From assembly GCA_029203145.1 (NCBI GenBank), contig CP119309.1, positions 3,156,064-3,220,063 of the forward strand: a DNA stretch of 64,000 bases, written 5' to 3'. Within the stretch, counting starts at the first letter, position 1. The number at the start of each line of letters is the position of its first letter. Shown in pieces: positions 38,341 to 47,861 of this stretch. The position numbers were made by a program, and so were the translations under genes. Under the pieces are notes generated by a model. It saw only the letters and a list, made by a program, of their open reading frames with translations. It did no database searches and had not been told where the DNA came from. The stretch comes from Candidatus Brevundimonas phytovorans (GTDB taxonomy: Bacteria > Pseudomonadota > Alphaproteobacteria > Caulobacterales > Caulobacteraceae).

Positions 38341-41145
38341 ATGACCATTTCCGCTCGCCGCCTGGCCCTACTGGGCGGGGCCGCTGTCAGCCTTCTGGCC
38401 GCCGCCGCTCACGCCGCCCCGGCGCCCGCCGCCGCGCCCGCCGCTCAGAACCGGGCCGCCGCCGCCGCGCTTCCGGCCCTGCCGGACGTGGACATTGCCT
38501 TCACCAAGATGGTGCTGCCCAACGGCCTGACCCTGATCGTCCATGAGGATCACAAGGCGCCGATCGTGGCGGTCAACATCTGGTATCACGTGGGGTCCAA
38601 GAACGAGCCGACCGGACGCTCGGGCTTCGCCCATCTGTTCGAGCACCTGATGTTCAACGGGTCGGAAAACTTCAACACCGACTTCTTCAAGGCCACCGAG
38701 CTGCTGGGCGCCACCGACCAGAACGGCACCACCAACACCGACCGCACCAACTATTTCCAGAACGTGCCGACCTCGGCGCTGGACAGCGTGCTGTGGCTGG
38801 AAAGCGACCGCATGGGCCACCTGCTGGGGGCCATCGACCAGGCGCGCCTGGATGAGCAGCGCGGCGTCGTCCAGAACGAGAAGCGCCAGGGCGAGAACCA
38901 GCCCTATGGCCGTGTCTGGGACGCGATCACCGAGGCCACCTATCCGGCCGATCACCCCTATGGCCACACCGTCATCGGCTCGATGGCCGATCTGGACGCC
39001 GCCAGCCTGGACGACGTGAAGGGCTGGTTCCGCGACTACTACGGCGCCGCCAACGCGGTGATCGTCCTGGCCGGCGACATCACGCCTGACGAGGCCCGCG
39101 CCAAGGTCGAGCGCTATTTCGGCGACATCCCCTCGGGTCCGCCTGTGACCCAGCCCCAGCGCATGATCGCCAAGATGCAGGGCGCCCAGCGCGAGGTCAT
39201 GTTCGACCGCGTCGGCCAGCCGCGTCTTTACAAGGTGTGGAACGTGCCGCCGACCGGCGAGGCCGCGACCGACTATCTGGGTCTGCTTGGACAGGTGCTG
39301 TCGTCGGGCCGCACCTCGCGTCTGCACAAGCGTCTGGTCTTCGACGATCAGGTGGCGACCAGCGTCTTCGCCGGCACTTCGGAAAGCGAGATCGGCAGCC
39401 AGTTCCTGGTCATGGTGACGGCCAAGCCGGGTCAGGACCTGGCCGCCATCGAGCGGGTGGTCGATGAGGAAATGGCCCGCCTGCTGCGCGAAGGCCCGAG
39501 CGCCGAAGAGCTGGAACGCGCCCGCACCGTCACCGGCGCCTCCCTGGTGCGCGGTCTGGAACGGATCGGCGGCTTCGGCGGCAAGTCCGACCGTCTGGCC
39601 GAGAGCCAGGTCTTCCTCGGCGATCCCGGCGCCTGGAAGGTCAGCTACGACCGTCTGCTGGGCGCCACCTCGGCCAATCTGACGGCCGCAGGCCGCGAAT
39701 GGCTGAGCGACGGCAGCTATGCCCTGGAGGTTCTGCCCTTCCCGGACTTCACCACGGCGGCGACCGGGGCCGACCGCTCCAGGATGCCGGAGGCCGGGGC
39801 CGCGCCCCAGGCCGACTTCCCCAGCTTCGAGCGCTTCACCCTGTCGAACGGGCTGAAGGTGGTGCTGGCGCCGCGCACCGGCGTGCCGACCGTCAGCATG
39901 AACCTGATCGTCGAGGCCGGTTCGGCGGCAGACCCGGCCGGCAAGAACGGCGTGGCCCAGCTGGCGCCCGCCGTCATGACCAACGGCACGGACCGTCTGA
40001 ACGCCCTGCAGATCAGCGACCAGATCCAGCTGCTGGGCGCCTCGATCGGCGCCGGATCGGCGGTCGACTACACCAATGTCTCGCTGAACGCGATCGCCTC
40101 GCGGCTGGAGCCGTCGCTGGCCCTCTATGCCGACATCATCCAGAACCCGGCCTTCCGGGCCGAGGACTTCCAGCGGGCCCAGGCCCAGCAGGTGTCGGCC
40201 ATCCAGCAGTCGAACCGCAACCCCGGCGCCATCGCCAGCCGGGTGCTGGCGGCCAATGTCTTCGGGCCTGAAAACCCCTATGGCCGCCCGACCTCGGGCA
40301 GCGAGGCCAGCGTTCAGGGTCTGACGCCCGCCGACGCCGAGGCCTATCACGCCGCCTGGTTCCGCCCCGACAACGCCACCCTGGTGGTGGTCGGCGACAC
40401 GACCCAGGCCGCGCTGGCCCCGGCGCTGGAGAAGGCCTTCCGCACCTGGAAGGCGCCCTCGACCCCGCTGCCGGTCAAGCCGGCCGCGCCGGCCCTGCCG
40501 TCGCAAGGCGCGCCGCGCGTTCTGATCGTGGATCGCGCCGGTCCGCAGTCGTCGATCACCGCCGGTCGTCTGGCCCCGGCCTTCGACGCCGCAAGCGAAG
40601 GGGCCATCGACGTGGCCAACACCGCCCTGGGCGGCGCCTTCACCAGCCGCATCAACATGAACCTGCGCGAGGACAAGCACTGGTCCTATGGCGCGGGCTC
40701 GGGTCTGCGCACCACGCGCGGCGAGCGGATGTTCCTGGTCTCGACGGGCGTCCAGTCGGACAAGACCGCCGAGAGCCTGGTCGAGATCCGCAAGGAGCTG
40801 ACCGACGTGGTCGGGTCGCGACCCCTGACCGAGGCGGAGATCGCCGCCGTGCGCTCGAACCTGGTCCTGGGGATGGCCGGCAACTGGGAAACCAACGCCG
40901 CCGTGGCGGGCGACCTGACCAGCATGGTCGTCTATGGCGTGCCGGAAAACTACTATGACGGCTACGCCGCCTCGGTGAACGCGACCGATCCGCAACGGGC
41001 CTCGGTCGCGGCGCGCGCCATCGTCGGCGACGGGCCGACGACCTGGGTCGTGGTCGGCGACCGCGCCGCCATCGAGCCCAAGATCCGCGCCCTGAACCTG
41101 GGCGAGGTGCAGGTGGTCGATACGGAGGGCCGACCCGTCAACTGA
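38341..41145 (+). CDS. M16 family zinc metallopeptidase, two-repeat
   Basis: Periplasmic degradation of peptides. 934 residues. The signal peptide ends near AHA-APAPA at residue 25. The first M16 repeat has the inverted zinc motif HLFEHLMFNGS (HxxEH) near residue 98, followed by TNYFQNVP and LAGDITPDEARAKVER. The second repeat (from about residue 490) has QLAPAVMTNGTDRL at the same place, so it lacks zinc ligands and is structural, as in family members with two halves. RBS GGGGGAA precedes the ATG. Monocistronic with a terminator. Confidence 0.9.
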   Translation: MTISARRLALLGGAAVSLLAAAAHAAPAPAAAPAAQNRAAAAALPALPDVDIAFTKMVLPNGLTLIVHEDHKAPIVAVNIWYHVGSKNEPTGRSGFAHLFEHLMFNGSENFNTDFFKATELLGATDQNGTTNTDRTNYFQNVPTSALDSVLWLESDRMGHLLGAIDQARLDEQRGVVQNEKRQGENQPYGRVWDAITEATYPADHPYGHTVIGSMADLDAASLDDVKGWFRDYYGAANAVIVLAGDITPDEARAKVERYFGDIPSGPPVTQPQRMIAKMQGAQREVMFDRVGQPRLYKVWNVPPTGEAATDYLGLLGQVLSSGRTSRLHKRLVFDDQVATSVFAGTSESEIGSQFLVMVTAKPGQDLAAIERVVDEEMARLLREGPSAEELERARTVTGASLVRGLERIGGFGGKSDRLAESQVFLGDPGAWKVSYDRLLGATSANLTAAGREWLSDGSYALEVLPFPDFTTAATGADRSRMPEAGAAPQADFPSFERFTLSNGLKVVLAPRTGVPTVSMNLIVEAGSAADPAGKNGVAQLAPAVMTNGTDRLNALQISDQIQLLGASIGAGSAVDYTNVSLNAIASRLEPSLALYADIIQNPAFRAEDFQRAQAQQVSAIQQSNRNPGAIASRVLAANVFGPENPYGRPTSGSEASVQGLTPADAEAYHAAWFRPDNATLVVVGDTTQAALAPALEKAFRTWKAPSTPLPVKPAAPALPSQGAPRVLIVDRAGPQSSITAGRLAPAFDAASEGAIDVANTALGGAFTSRINMNLREDKHWSYGAGSGLRTTRGERMFLVSTGVQSDKTAESLVEIRKELTDVVGSRPLTEAEIAAVRSNLVLGMAGNWETNAAVAGDLTSMVVYGVPENYYDGYAASVNATDPQRASVAARAIVGDGPTTWVVVGDRAAIEPKIRALNLGEVQVVDTEGRPVN

Positions 41146-41170
41146 CGGACCGGTTCGGCACGACAGGAAA

Positions 41171-41201
41171 GGGCGGCGCTGCGGCGTCGCCCTTTTTCTT
41201 T
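41171..41201 (+). terminator. Rho-independent terminator of the M16 peptidase gene
   Basis: GGGCGGCG (41171-41178) pairs with CGTCGCCC (41185-41192, one G-U), followed by TTTTTCTTT. Confidence 0.88.
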
Positions 41202-41259
41202 GGCCTCTATTTCGCCGCTTTTGGGAACGGCCCGGCTTTCGGCGGGTTGAGGCAAGGCC

Positions 41260-41298
41260 AAGCTGAACCCCCAGGCTGAACCCCCAAGCTGAAATCCC
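41260..41298. repeat. Three tandem 13-bp repeats before the PQQ dehydrogenase
   Basis: AAGCTGAACCCCC, AGGCTGAACCCCC and AAGCTGAAATCCC lie head to tail, ending just before the AGGAG of the next gene. Consensus ARGCTGAAMYCCC. Confidence 0.75.
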
Positions 41299-41312
41299 AG
41301 GAGTCGTGCGAT

Positions 41313-43757
41313 ATGTCCTCGATTGAACGCGGGCGCGGATTCGGAAGCGTCCTGGTGCGCCTGCTGGGGGTCGTCATCGCCCTGATCGGCCTGACGCTGA
41401 CCATAGGCGGGGCGCAACTGATCATGCTGGGCGGCTCGCCCTATTATCTGATCGTCGGCCTCTTGATGATCCTGTCGGGGGGACTGCTGGCCCTGCTGAG
41501 GGCGACGGGCGCCTGGCTCTACATCCTCATCTTCATCGGCACGGTGGTCTGGGCGCTGTGGGAGGTCGGGCTGAACGGCTGGGCCCTGGTGCCGCGCGTG
41601 ATCGCGCCGCTGGTGCTGTTGATCCTTGTGGTCCTGTCCTTCCCCGTCTTGAAACGGGAGGGCGGGGGCGGCCGGCTGGCGTTCGGCGGTTTCGGTCTGA
41701 TCGTCGTGCTGGGGTTGATCTCCGGCGTCGTGGTGGCCCAGGCCAACAAGGCGCGGGTGGAGAGCCCGGTCCCGGCCATGGGCCAGGGCGGCATCGGCGA
41801 TCCGGCCCTGATCAAGACGGGCGCCGACTGGCCGGCCTATGGCGGGGCCGACAGCGCCCAGCGCTATTCGCCGCTGAGCCAGATCAACAAGGCCAATGTG
41901 AAGGGGCTGAAACGGGCCTGGACCTTCCGCACCGGCGACCTGCCGGGTGAGCGCTGGGGCGCCGAGACGACGCCGCTGAAAATCGGCGACACGCTTTATC
42001 TGTGCACGGGCCGCAATCGGCTGTTCGCGCTGGACGCCGCCACAGGCAAGCAGAAATGGACCTATGACCCCAAGGTCGCCGACGACCAGATTCCCTATAC
42101 CGCCGCCTGCCGGGGCGTGACCTGGTTCGCCCAGCCGAACGTCGATGCGGCCCAACCCTGCGCCACGCGGATCATCGAGGGCACCCTTGACGGGCGACTG
42201 GTGGCGGTGGACGCCCGCACGGGGGCGCCCTGCGCCGGGTTCGGAATCCAGGGCGCGGTCAGCATCAAGACGGGCATGGGCGATCCCTATCCGGGCATGG
42301 TCTCCATCACCTCGGCGCCGGTCATCGTGCGCGGCGTGATCGTCACCGGGCATCAGGTTCTGGACGGGCAGAAGCGCTGGAACGCGTCGGGCGTCATCCA
42401 GGGCTTTGACGCTGTGACGGGCCAGCTGCGCTTCGCATGGGACATGATGCGGCCGGACATCACCACCCTGCCGCCGGCGGGCCAGACCTATACGCCCGGC
42501 ACGCCGAACATGTGGACCACGGCGACGGCGGACGAGGCCCTGGGCCTGGTCTTCCTGCCCATGGGCAATTCGGCGGCGGACTATTATTCCGGTCTGCGTC
42601 GCCCGGCCGAGAACGAGTACTCGACCTCGCTGGTGGCGCTGGACGTGACGACCGGCAAGCCGCGCTGGCATTTCCAGACGGTGAGGAAGGACGTCTGGGA
42701 CTATGACTTGGGCTCGCAGGCGACTCTGGTGGACATGCCGACGGCGGCGGGCCCGGTCCCGGCCGTTGTGCTGCCGTCCAAGCAGGGCGACCTCTACATC
42801 CTGGACCGTCGCACCGGCCAGCCGCTGCACAAGGTCGAGGAGCGGCGCGTGCCGCAGGGCGGAGTGGAGCCCGCCCAACGCAGCCCGACCCAGCCCTTCT
42901 CCCTGTTCCATACGCTGAGGAAGCCGGACCTGACCGAGCGCGACATGTGGGGGATGTCGCCGATCGATCAGATGGTCTGTCGTATCCAGTTCCGTCAGGC
43001 TAGTTACGAGGGCTATTTCACCCCGCCGACGGCGGACCGTCATTATATCCAGTATCCGGGCTATAACGGCGGCTCGGACTGGGGCGGGGTGGCGGTCGAT
43101 CCGGCGCGCGGCGTGATCGTGGCCAACTACAACGACATGCCCAACCACAACCGTCTGGTGCCCCGCGCCGAGGCGGACCGTCTGGGCTGGTTCCCGCGCG
43201 ACGACCCCCGCTACATCGAGCGCGAGAAGGAGGCGGCCAATCGCGGCGGCAACCTGTCGAAGTCCAAGGCCGAGGGCGCGGGCGATCCGCAGATCGGCGT
43301 GCCCTACGCCATCGACGTCAATGCCGGCTGGCGGGTCAAGTTTACGGGCCTGCTTTGCAAACAGCCCCCCTATGGCGGCATCCGCACCATCGACCTGAAG
43401 ACCGGCCGCACCCTGTGGGATCGTCCCTTCGGCACGGCGAGGAAGAATGGCCCGTTCGGCATCCCCTCCATGCTGCCGGTCGAGATCGGCACGCCGAACA
43501 ATGGCGGCTCGGCGGTGACGGCGGGCGGGCTGATCTTCATCGCCGCCGCGACCGACGACCTGATCCGCGCCATCGACATCGAGACGGGCAAGACCGTCTG
43601 GTCCGACGTCCTGCCGGCGGGCGGTCAGGCCAACCCGATGATCTATGAGCAGAACGGCCGCCAGTATCTGGTCATCATGGCTGGGGGGCATCACTTCATG
43701 GAGACGCCGGAAGGGGATTACGTGATGGCTTACGCCCTGCCGGAAGGCAGGTCGTAG
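41313..43757 (+). CDS. Membrane-bound PQQ-dependent dehydrogenase, glucose/quinate/shikimate type
   Basis: Periplasmic oxidation of a sugar or polyol with electrons passed to ubiquinone. 814 residues. Five N-terminal transmembrane helices (about residues 14-145) anchor it. The catalytic eight-bladed propeller follows, with DWPAYGGADSAQRYSPLSQI at the first blade and propeller repeats such as LFALDAATGKQKWTYDP. The two-domain layout matches Gcd and quinate dehydrogenase. Substrate cannot be settled by eye. PQQ is not made by any gene in this window. AGGAG sits upstream of ATG 41313, in line with the repeat cluster. Confidence 0.88.
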   Translation: MSSIERGRGFGSVLVRLLGVVIALIGLTLTIGGAQLIMLGGSPYYLIVGLLMILSGGLLALLRATGAWLYILIFIGTVVWALWEVGLNGWALVPRVIAPLVLLILVVLSFPVLKREGGGGRLAFGGFGLIVVLGLISGVVVAQANKARVESPVPAMGQGGIGDPALIKTGADWPAYGGADSAQRYSPLSQINKANVKGLKRAWTFRTGDLPGERWGAETTPLKIGDTLYLCTGRNRLFALDAATGKQKWTYDPKVADDQIPYTAACRGVTWFAQPNVDAAQPCATRIIEGTLDGRLVAVDARTGAPCAGFGIQGAVSIKTGMGDPYPGMVSITSAPVIVRGVIVTGHQVLDGQKRWNASGVIQGFDAVTGQLRFAWDMMRPDITTLPPAGQTYTPGTPNMWTTATADEALGLVFLPMGNSAADYYSGLRRPAENEYSTSLVALDVTTGKPRWHFQTVRKDVWDYDLGSQATLVDMPTAAGPVPAVVLPSKQGDLYILDRRTGQPLHKVEERRVPQGGVEPAQRSPTQPFSLFHTLRKPDLTERDMWGMSPIDQMVCRIQFRQASYEGYFTPPTADRHYIQYPGYNGGSDWGGVAVDPARGVIVANYNDMPNHNRLVPRAEADRLGWFPRDDPRYIEREKEAANRGGNLSKSKAEGAGDPQIGVPYAIDVNAGWRVKFTGLLCKQPPYGGIRTIDLKTGRTLWDRPFGTARKNGPFGIPSMLPVEIGTPNNGGSAVTAGGLIFIAAATDDLIRAIDIETGKTVWSDVLPAGGQANPMIYEQNGRQYLVIMAGGHHFMETPEGDYVMAYALPEGRS

Positions 43758-43816
43758 GCTTCTTTTCTGGGCCTATCGCCCTTCGGGCTACTTGAGGCCC
43801 GTTAGAAAACTGGAGA

Positions 43817-43848
43817 GGTCGGGGCTTTGGCTCCGGCCTTTTCTGTTT
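43817..43848 (+). terminator. Rho-independent terminator of the PQQ dehydrogenase gene
   Basis: GGTCGGGGC (43817-43825) pairs with GCTCCGGCC (43830-43838) using two G-U pairs, followed by TTTTCTGTTT. It runs into the end of proA on the other strand. Confidence 0.78.
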
Positions 43849-45122
43849 CAGGGCCGGGTCTGGCCCTGGCCGCGCACCACGTACTTGTAGGTGGTCAGTT
43901 GCTCGGCGCCGACGGGGCCCCGCGCGTGCAGCTTCGAGGTCGAGATGCCGATTTCGCCGCCGAAGCCGAACTCGCCGCCGTCGGCGAACTGGGTCGAGGC
44001 GTTGATCAGGACGATGGCGCTGTCGACGCCGTTGGCGAAGCGCTCGGCGGCCTCGGCGTCGGTGGTGATGATGGCCTCTGTGTGGCCCGAGCCATAGCGG
44101 CGGATGTGGTCGACGGCGCCGTCCACGCCGTCCACGACCCGCACCGACAGGACGGGGGCCAGGTATTCGGTGGTCCAGTCGGCCTCGACCGCTTCGGCGG
44201 CTTCGGGAACCAGGGCGCGGGTAGCATCATCGCCGCGCAGTTCGCAGCCGGCGGCGATCAGGTCGGCGGCGACGGCGGGCAGCAGGCGTTCAGCGGCGGC
44301 GCGATCCACCAGCAACGTCTCGGTGGCGCCGCAGACGGAGACGCGGCGCATCTTGGCGTTGACGGCGACGCGGCGGGCGACGTCGAGGTCGGCGGCGGCG
44401 TCGAGATAGGTGTGGCAGAGACCTTCGAGGTGGCCCAGCACCGGGGCCTTGGCTTCGGCCTGAACGCGGGCGACCAGGCTCTTGCCGCCGCGCGGGATGA
44501 TCAGGTCGATGGCCCCGTCGAGGCCCGACAGGATGGCGCCGACGGCCTCGCGATCAGGCACGGGGACCAACTGGACGGCGTCGGCGGGCAGGCCGGCCTC
44601 GACCACGGCGCGGGCGACCACGGCGGCGATGGCGCGCGAGGATTCCAGACAGTCCGAACCGCAGCGCAGGATGGCGGCGTTGCCCGAGCGGATGCACAGG
44701 GCGGCGGCGTCGGCGGTGACGTTGGGGCGGCTTTCGTAGATGACGCCCAGCACGCCGAGCGGGGTGCGGACGCGGGCGATGTCCAGACCATTGGCGGGGG
44801 TCCAGCGGGCCATCTCGGCGCCGACCGGATCGGGCTGGGCGGCGATGGTCTCGACGGCTGTGGCCATGCCCTCGACGCGGGCGGGCGTCAGGGCCAGGCG
44901 GTCGATCAGGGCCTCGGACAGGCCTGAGGCGCGGGCGTTGTCGATGTCGCGGGCGTTGGCCGACAGGATCTTGGTCTCGGCGGCGCGCAGGCCCTCGGCC
45001 AGGCGGATCAGGGCCTCGGTGCGGGCGTCCGGCGTGGTGGCGCGAAGGAGCGCGGCGGCGGCGCGGGCGCGGCGGCCCATGTCGAGCATCAGGCCAAGAA
45101 CAGGGATGATCACGTCGGTCAT
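43848..45122 (-). CDS. proA: Glutamate-5-semialdehyde dehydrogenase
   Basis: Second step of proline synthesis: gamma-glutamyl phosphate to glutamate semialdehyde with NADPH. 424 residues. Conserved regions include TPLGVLGVIYESRPNVTADA, GNAAILRCGSD, VPRGGKS-like IPRGGKSLVARV, the catalytic Cys in HLEGLCHTYLDA, and ASTQFADGGEFGFGGEIGIS near the end. The ATG overlaps the proB stop by four bases, so the two are cotranslated. Confidence 0.95.
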   Translation of the reverse strand: MTDVIIPVLGLMLDMGRRARAAAALLRATTPDARTEALIRLAEGLRAAETKILSANARDIDNARASGLSEALIDRLALTPARVEGMATAVETIAAQPDPVGAEMARWTPANGLDIARVRTPLGVLGVIYESRPNVTADAAALCIRSGNAAILRCGSDCLESSRAIAAVVARAVVEAGLPADAVQLVPVPDREAVGAILSGLDGAIDLIIPRGGKSLVARVQAEAKAPVLGHLEGLCHTYLDAAADLDVARRVAVNAKMRRVSVCGATETLLVDRAAAERLLPAVAADLIAAGCELRGDDATRALVPEAAEAVEADWTTEYLAPVLSVRVVDGVDGAVDHIRRYGSGHTEAIITTDAEAAERFANGVDSAIVLINASTQFADGGEFGFGGEIGISTSKLHARGPVGAEQLTTYKYVVRGQGQTRP

Positions 45123-46294
45123 CGGGTCTCCAGCACCAGGTCGTCGCGGTGGATCACGACCGAGGGGCCGCGATAGCCGATCAGGCTTTCGATCTCATCG
45201 GAATGGCGGCCGCGGATCAGGGCGATCTCGTCGGCGGGATAGGCGGCGAGACCGACGCCGACGACGGCGCCGGACGGGTCGAGCAGACGCAGGCTGTCGC
45301 CTTTTTCAAACTCGCCGCTGACCGTGACGACGCCCGAGGGCAGCAGGCTCTTGCCAGATTTCAGCGCGCGCACGGCGCCCTCGTCCAGGGTCAGCGAGCC
45401 GCCGGGCGCCATGCTGCCGGCGATCCACTGTTTCCAGGCGGCCAGCGGCGTGGCCGGGGCGGTGATCAGGGTGGCGCGGGCGCCTTCAGCCACGGCCTTG
45501 AGCGGGTGCAAGGTCAGGCCCGAGGCGATGACGGTGGCGCAGCCGGCGGAGCGGGCGATCTGGGCCGCGGCCAGCTTGGTGGCCATGCCGCCGGCGCCCA
45601 CCCCGGCCTCCATGTTGGGCCCGCTGGCCATGCCGAGAATGTCGGGGCCGAGGCTCTCGACCAGCGGCAGGTGGCGCGCTTCGGGATCGCGGCGCGGGTC
45701 GGCGGTGTAGAGGCCGTCGACGTCGGACAGGAGGATCAGCAGGTCGCTGCGCGCCAGCTGGGCCGCTCGAGCGGCCAGGCGGTCATTGTCGCCGTAGCGG
45801 ATTTCCTCGGTGGCGACGGTGTCGTTCTCGTTGACCACAGGGACGACGCCGTGGGCCAGCAGGGCCTCGACCGTGGCGCGGGCGTTGAGCCAGCGACGGC
45901 GGCGTTCGGTGTCGTCGCGGGTCAGCAGGATCTGGGCGGTGATCAGGCCGTGCGGGGCCAGGGCCTCTTCCCAGGCGTGCATCAGCAGGGTCTGGCCGAC
46001 GGCGGCGGCGGCCTGCTTGTCCTGCAACCGGCCCGGCGAGGTCTTCAGCCGTCCGCGTCCCAGGGCCACGGCGCCGGAGGAGACGACGATGACCTCGCGG
46101 CCTTGCGCGCGCAGGTCGGCGATGTCCTGGGCGAGGGAGGCCAGCCAGTTGCGGGCCACGGCGCGGGTCGCGGCGTCCACCAGCAGGGAGGAGCCGATCT
46201 TGACCACCACGCGGCGGGCATGGGCCAGCGCCGTCGCTGGCGAGGCCTCGGCGGCAGTCTGAGCGGCGGGGGAGGGCGCGGCGGGAAGGGTCAC
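45119..46294 (-). CDS. proB: Glutamate 5-kinase with PUA domain
   Basis: First, feedback-regulated step of proline synthesis. 391 residues. The amino-acid kinase domain has VVVKIGSSLLVD, VSSGAVALGRGRL, VNENDTVATEEIRYGDND and LLSDVDGLYTADPR. The C-terminal PUA domain (about 300-391) ends GYRGPSVVIHRDDLVL. The first 25 residues are low-complexity Ala/Pro and may reflect a start slightly too early. First gene of proBA. Confidence 0.94.
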   Translation of the reverse strand: MTLPAAPSPAAQTAAEASPATALAHARRVVVKIGSSLLVDAATRAVARNWLASLAQDIADLRAQGREVIVVSSGAVALGRGRLKTSPGRLQDKQAAAAVGQTLLMHAWEEALAPHGLITAQILLTRDDTERRRRWLNARATVEALLAHGVVPVVNENDTVATEEIRYGDNDRLAARAAQLARSDLLILLSDVDGLYTADPRRDPEARHLPLVESLGPDILGMASGPNMEAGVGAGGMATKLAAAQIARSAGCATVIASGLTLHPLKAVAEGARATLITAPATPLAAWKQWIAGSMAPGGSLTLDEGAVRALKSGKSLLPSGVVTVSGEFEKGDSLRLLDPSGAVVGVGLAAYPADEIALIRGRHSDEIESLIGYRGPSVVIHRDDLVLETR

Positions 46295-46363
46295 GCCATC
46301 TCCCTAGAGCATCAATCGGGCCGGGGTCACGCCTTCGCGCGTCAAAATCGTGCGGCGATGCCC

Positions 46364-46400
46364 AAAAGAAAACGCCCGGCGGGGTCGAACCTGCCGGGCG
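46364..46400 (-). terminator. Rho-independent terminator of the RND operon
   Basis: CGCCCGGC (46373-46380) and GCCGGGCG (46393-46400) form a perfect 8-bp stem; on the minus strand TTTTCTTTT follows. Confidence 0.9.
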
Positions 46401-46427
46401 TCTCCGTTTTTAGCGATGATCCGAGGA

Positions 46428-47861
46428 TCAGGCTTCGGGGTCGGGGGCCTGATCCCAGCCGCCGGCCAGGGCCTTGAACAGGGCGATCTGGTAGGTCGTG
46501 ACCTGGGCTTCCGAAGCGGCGAGGGCGGCGTCGGCGCCGGCCAGGGTCCGCTCCGAATCCAGCACCGTCAGGAAGCTGTCGGCGCCGGCGTCGAAACGCA
46601 GACGCGACAGGCGGGCTGCGGTCGCCGCCTGATCCCGCGCGGTGCGCAGGGCCGTGCGGCGGTCCAGTTCGTTGGCGTAGGCGCTGAGCGCCGTCTCGGT
46701 TTCCTGAAGCGCGGTCAGCACGGTCTGGTCGAAGGTCGCCAGGGCCGCGTCGGTCAGGGCGCCGGCCTGCTTGATACGGGCGCGGGCCACGGCGATGTTG
46801 GGGAAGTTCCAGCTGATCAGCGGACCGACGCTGAAGCGGAAGTTGGCGTCGTCGCCCAGACCCGAGGAGTCCAGCGCGGTCGAGCCCAGCGAGCCCCCCA
46901 GGCTGATGCTCGGATAGAGGCTGGCGGTGGCCACGTTCACGCGGGCGGCGGCGGCGGCCAGACGAGCCTCGGCCTGACGCACGTCGGGACGACGGGCCAG
47001 CAGGGCCGCGCCGTCGCCGACCGGGATCGGCTGAGACAGCTGCGGCGGCGACTGGCAACCGCGCGCCGCCTCGCTGGCCTCGGCCGGGGTGCGCCCGGTC
47101 AGGGTGGCGAGGCGATAGAGGGCGCCGTCGCGCTGGGCCCGCAGCGGCGGCAGGCTGGCGCGGGTCTGTTCCAGGGCCGCGCGAGCACGGGCCACGTCCA
47201 GACCATTGCCCGAACCGCCGTCCAGCAGGCGCTGGGTCAGGTCGACGGTCTTGGACTGCAGGTCGATGGTGCGTTCGGCCACCGCGATCTGGGCGTTGGC
47301 CGAGCAGGTGTCGGCATAGGCACGGGCGGTTTCGGCGGCGACGGTGATCCGCACCACTTCCAGCGCCTCGGCGGCGGCGTCGGCGTCGGCGCGGGCGGCG
47401 CGGACGGTCGACTCGACGCGGCCGAACAGGTCGACCTCGTAGGCGACGTCCAGACCGACGCTGTAGGTGTCGATTTCGGGACGCGGAGTTCCCGGCTGGA
47501 GCGTGGCGGCCGACGCCTGGCTGCGGTTGAAGGCGGCGTTGGCGTTGGTCGAGGGGAGACGACCGGCGCGCGCTTCGGACAGCGAGGCGCGAACGGCGCG
47601 CAGGTTGGCTGCGGCCGCCTCCAGCTCGTTGTTCTCGGTCAGCGCCTGCTGGATCAGACCGTCCAGCGTGGCGTCGTTATAGAGCCGCCACCAGTCGGCG
47701 CGGGCCGCCTCGGTCGAAACCGAGGCGGATTGCGCGCCGATGAAGGCGCCTTGGCCCTGCACCGGGACCGTGGGGTCCGGCGCCTTGGGCCCGACCGCGC
47801 AGGCGGCGAGCAGAAGCGCGGCGCTGGAGGCGGTCAGGAGGGAAAGGGCTTTACGGTTCAT
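46428..47861 (-). CDS. Outer membrane efflux lipoprotein, NodT/OprM type
   Basis: TolC-like exit duct. 477 residues. A lipoprotein signal MNRKALSLLTASSAALLLAA with lipobox Cys near residue 21 is followed by the two tandem outer-membrane efflux domains. Typical motifs are WWRLYNDATLDGLIQQALTE near residue 55 and RPDVRQAEARLAAAAARVNV. Last gene of the operon. Its ATG shares one base with the RND pump stop. Confidence 0.92.
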   Translation of the reverse strand: MNRKALSLLTASSAALLLAACAVGPKAPDPTVPVQGQGAFIGAQSASVSTEAARADWWRLYNDATLDGLIQQALTENNELEAAAANLRAVRASLSEARAGRLPSTNANAAFNRSQASAATLQPGTPRPEIDTYSVGLDVAYEVDLFGRVESTVRAARADADAAAEALEVVRITVAAETARAYADTCSANAQIAVAERTIDLQSKTVDLTQRLLDGGSGNGLDVARARAALEQTRASLPPLRAQRDGALYRLATLTGRTPAEASEAARGCQSPPQLSQPIPVGDGAALLARRPDVRQAEARLAAAAARVNVATASLYPSISLGGSLGSTALDSSGLGDDANFRFSVGPLISWNFPNIAVARARIKQAGALTDAALATFDQTVLTALQETETALSAYANELDRRTALRTARDQAATAARLSRLRFDAGADSFLTVLDSERTLAGADAALAASEAQVTTYQIALFKALAGGWDQAPDPEA

